From a virus, in IMG/VR virus record IMGVR_UViG_3300042503_000717, positions 1 to 28,835 of that record: 28,835 nucleotides of DNA. The stretch is one strand, 5' to 3'. This document shows, piece by piece, positions 27,753 through 28,835 of this stretch; within the stretch, counting starts at the first letter, position 1, and each line of letters begins with the position of its first letter. A program made the position numbers and the translations under genes. The notes beneath the pieces were generated by a model, which saw only the letters and a program-made list of their open reading frames with translations, was not told the DNA's origin and did no database searches.

Positions 27753-28352
27753 ATGACACACACTGAATATGCTGAATATATTACTATTATTCTCAGTTGC
27801 TTAGGTGGAATTGGCACAATATTTACTTACCTTTGGGTCAAAGCTATCAGGCCAGTAATCAAAATAATACAATCTCACGAAAGTGTTATGAGTTCGGTAG
27901 AGTACATCAAAAAAGAACTAACAACCAACGGTGGCAATAGTCTGAAAGATACTATATTGGACTTAAAAGGCACATGTGGAAGAATAGAAGCTAGACAAAA
28001 AGTTATAGAACAAAGAACCAAAGCAGCATTGCACTATAATAATTCCATGCTTTTTGAAACTGATACTGACGGTAGGCTTGTTTGGAGTAACGAAAATTTT
28101 ACTTCTTACTTCAAATATACGCAGCAGAATTTAGAAGGGTATGATTGGCTTTCTTGTATAGACGAAGATGATAGAGAAGACTTATTACAAGAATTTAAAT
28201 CCTGTTTACAAATGAATCGTAAATTTGTAAGAAAAACCAAAACAAATGACGGCAAAATGATAAGAATGACGGGTTATCCATATAGATTAAATGATTTCGA
28301 ACAGGGAGGTTTTTTAGTAAGTGTTTCTGAATCCAACCACAAAGAGGTATAA
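27753..28352 (+). CDS. membrane protein with C-terminal PAS domain
   Basis: 199 residues. One transmembrane segment near the N-terminus (ITIILSCLGGIGTIFTYLWV, about residues 10-29), a basic helical linker, then a PAS-like domain from about residue 92 (SMLFETDTDGRLVWSNENFT; YDWLSCIDEDDREDLLQEF; FRKTKTNDGKMIRMTGYPYR shortened). PAS domains sense ligands or redox or bind partners. Start at ATG 27753; an in-frame TTG at 27741 is not needed. Sits beside a holin-like gene, so it could sense when to lyse, but that is inference. Confidence 0.82.
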   Translation: MTHTEYAEYITIILSCLGGIGTIFTYLWVKAIRPVIKIIQSHESVMSSVEYIKKELTTNGGNSLKDTILDLKGTCGRIEARQKVIEQRTKAALHYNNSMLFETDTDGRLVWSNENFTSYFKYTQQNLEGYDWLSCIDEDDREDLLQEFKSCLQMNRKFVRKTKTNDGKMIRMTGYPYRLNDFEQGGFLVSVSESNHKEV

Positions 28353-28354
28353 TT

Positions 28355-28567
28355 ATGGCAAGTGAAAAATACTCGCTAGATAAAGAAGACGTTTTAGGCT
28401 TAGTCAAAAATGCAGTTTTAGTAGGTTTAGCCGCAGTATTAACATATGTTGGCGAAAATCTTTCAAGTTTAGATCTCGGTGCTGCTGGCATCATGTTGGT
28501 TCCAGTAGTTTCAGTAGTTATTGACACAGTAGTAAAATGGGCAAAGAATAACACAGTCAAAGTATAG
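28355..28567 (+). CDS. holin-like membrane protein, 70 aa
   Basis: Charged N-terminus MASEKYSLDKEDVLG, then two hydrophobic helices (LVKNAVLVGLAAVLTYVG and GIMLVPVVSVVIDTVV), and a basic tail KWAKNNTVKV. Two-helix topology, small size and charged tail match class II holins, which form membrane lesions timing lysis. A neighbouring endolysin is not visible in the window, so a small structural membrane protein is the alternative. AGAGGT precedes the start. Confidence 0.6.
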   Translation: MASEKYSLDKEDVLGLVKNAVLVGLAAVLTYVGENLSSLDLGAAGIMLVPVVSVVIDTVVKWAKNNTVKV

Positions 28568-28575
28568 GAATTACC

Positions 28576-28835
28576 ATGTTTAAAACGCCAAGAGATATAC
28601 TAAAAGCTTATAATGAAGGATTTGTTGGGTCTTGGTGCGACTTAGAAGATCTAGATAAATTACTTGGAGAATTACCTCACCCTTTATTTGGTGCGGCTGC
28701 ATATAATTTATACGGGTCTGGCAAGGGCAAAGTTGCTCTATTACACAAATCAGTTCAAAAGTTTGATCCTACTTTTGGCGCTCATGAAAATCAATTACAG
28801 GGCGACTGCGTTTCTCACGCAACGAGAAATGCAGT
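28576..28835 (+). CDS. papain-like cysteine protease, N-terminal part (cut by window end)
   Basis: Opens MFKTPRDILKAYNEGFVGSW and reaches QLQGDCVSHATRNA at the window edge, where Q75-G76-D77-C78 matches the papain-fold active-site helix (QG-C-S---). The catalytic His and Asn would be beyond the window. Phage relatives include head maturation proteases and virion proteins with such a domain. The preceding gene ends eight bases upstream. Confidence 0.6.
   Translation, partial: MFKTPRDILKAYNEGFVGSWCDLEDLDKLLGELPHPLFGAAAYNLYGSGKGKVALLHKSVQKFDPTFGAHENQLQGDCVSHATRNA

Noticed and set aside
1-28835. CRISPR array, transposase or prophage integrase
   Set aside because: I saw no spaced direct repeats, no transposase motif and no integrase in either strand; the window shows no clear attachment site apart from the short repeat at the tmRNA end.

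Overview
This window looks like an internal piece of a large, AT-rich tailed-phage genome. The evidence is about 60 short, tightly packed genes all on the + strand, mostly joined by ATGA/TAATG overlaps or gaps of a few bases. There are also phage-type tRNAs, a tmRNA, rIIA/rIIB-like genes, several HNH-type endonucleases, a nucleotide-metabolism set, and at the right end what looks like the start of a structural/lysis module. I cannot name the host. Small secreted proteins at 11686-12325 faintly resemble families I associate with Planctomycetes, but that is a weak impression. The phage appears to be early/middle-region DNA running into late genes.

Layout. 1-9178: a cassette of small conserved-phage hypothetical genes broken up by tRNA-Gly(UCC), tRNA-Leu(UAA) and tRNA-Arg(UCU), with one recognisable enzyme (a calcineurin-like phosphoesterase at 2187) and a very cysteine-rich lipoprotein (8287). 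9179-10302: a leader region, two tandem paralogous genes, two more small genes and a strong hairpin. 10303-12325: an exported thioredoxin, the tmRNA (tag GEVSTLALAA), an HNH endonuclease whose ribosome site is folded into a hairpin, and two small exported proteins. 12364-17172: three glycosyltransferases (GT90-, GT47-, GT25-like) interleaved with an endonuclease VII-like protein, an HNH protein and an exported trypsin-like protease, then ThyX. 17225-20231: rIIA- and rIIB-like proteins. 20288-23199: tRNA-Tyr, GMP reductase, dCMP deaminase and SSB, closed by a strong terminator at 23222. 23279 onward: a near-consensus promoter drives a new unit: a membrane-anchored RuvA-C-like protein, a second zinc deaminase, a nucleoside deoxyribosyltransferase-like enzyme, a GT4 glycosyltransferase and a sigma-like factor. 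The window ends with a low-complexity, probably virion protein, a membrane PAS protein, a holin-like protein and a truncated papain-like protein.

How it fits together (inference). ThyX, dCMP deaminase, GMP reductase and the deoxyribosyltransferase would redirect host nucleotide pools. The tRNAs read A-ending codons (GGA, UUA, AGA) favoured by this AT-rich genome, and the tmRNA would rescue stalled ribosomes. The sigma-like factor sits just upstream of the presumed late genes. At least six proteins carry export signals, suggesting that the phage also remodels the host envelope. The most interesting architecture is at 11001-11065, where an HNH gene's ribosome site is sequestered in a hairpin whose loop contains a TATAAT box, reminiscent of the known regulation of T4 I-TevI and lysozyme.
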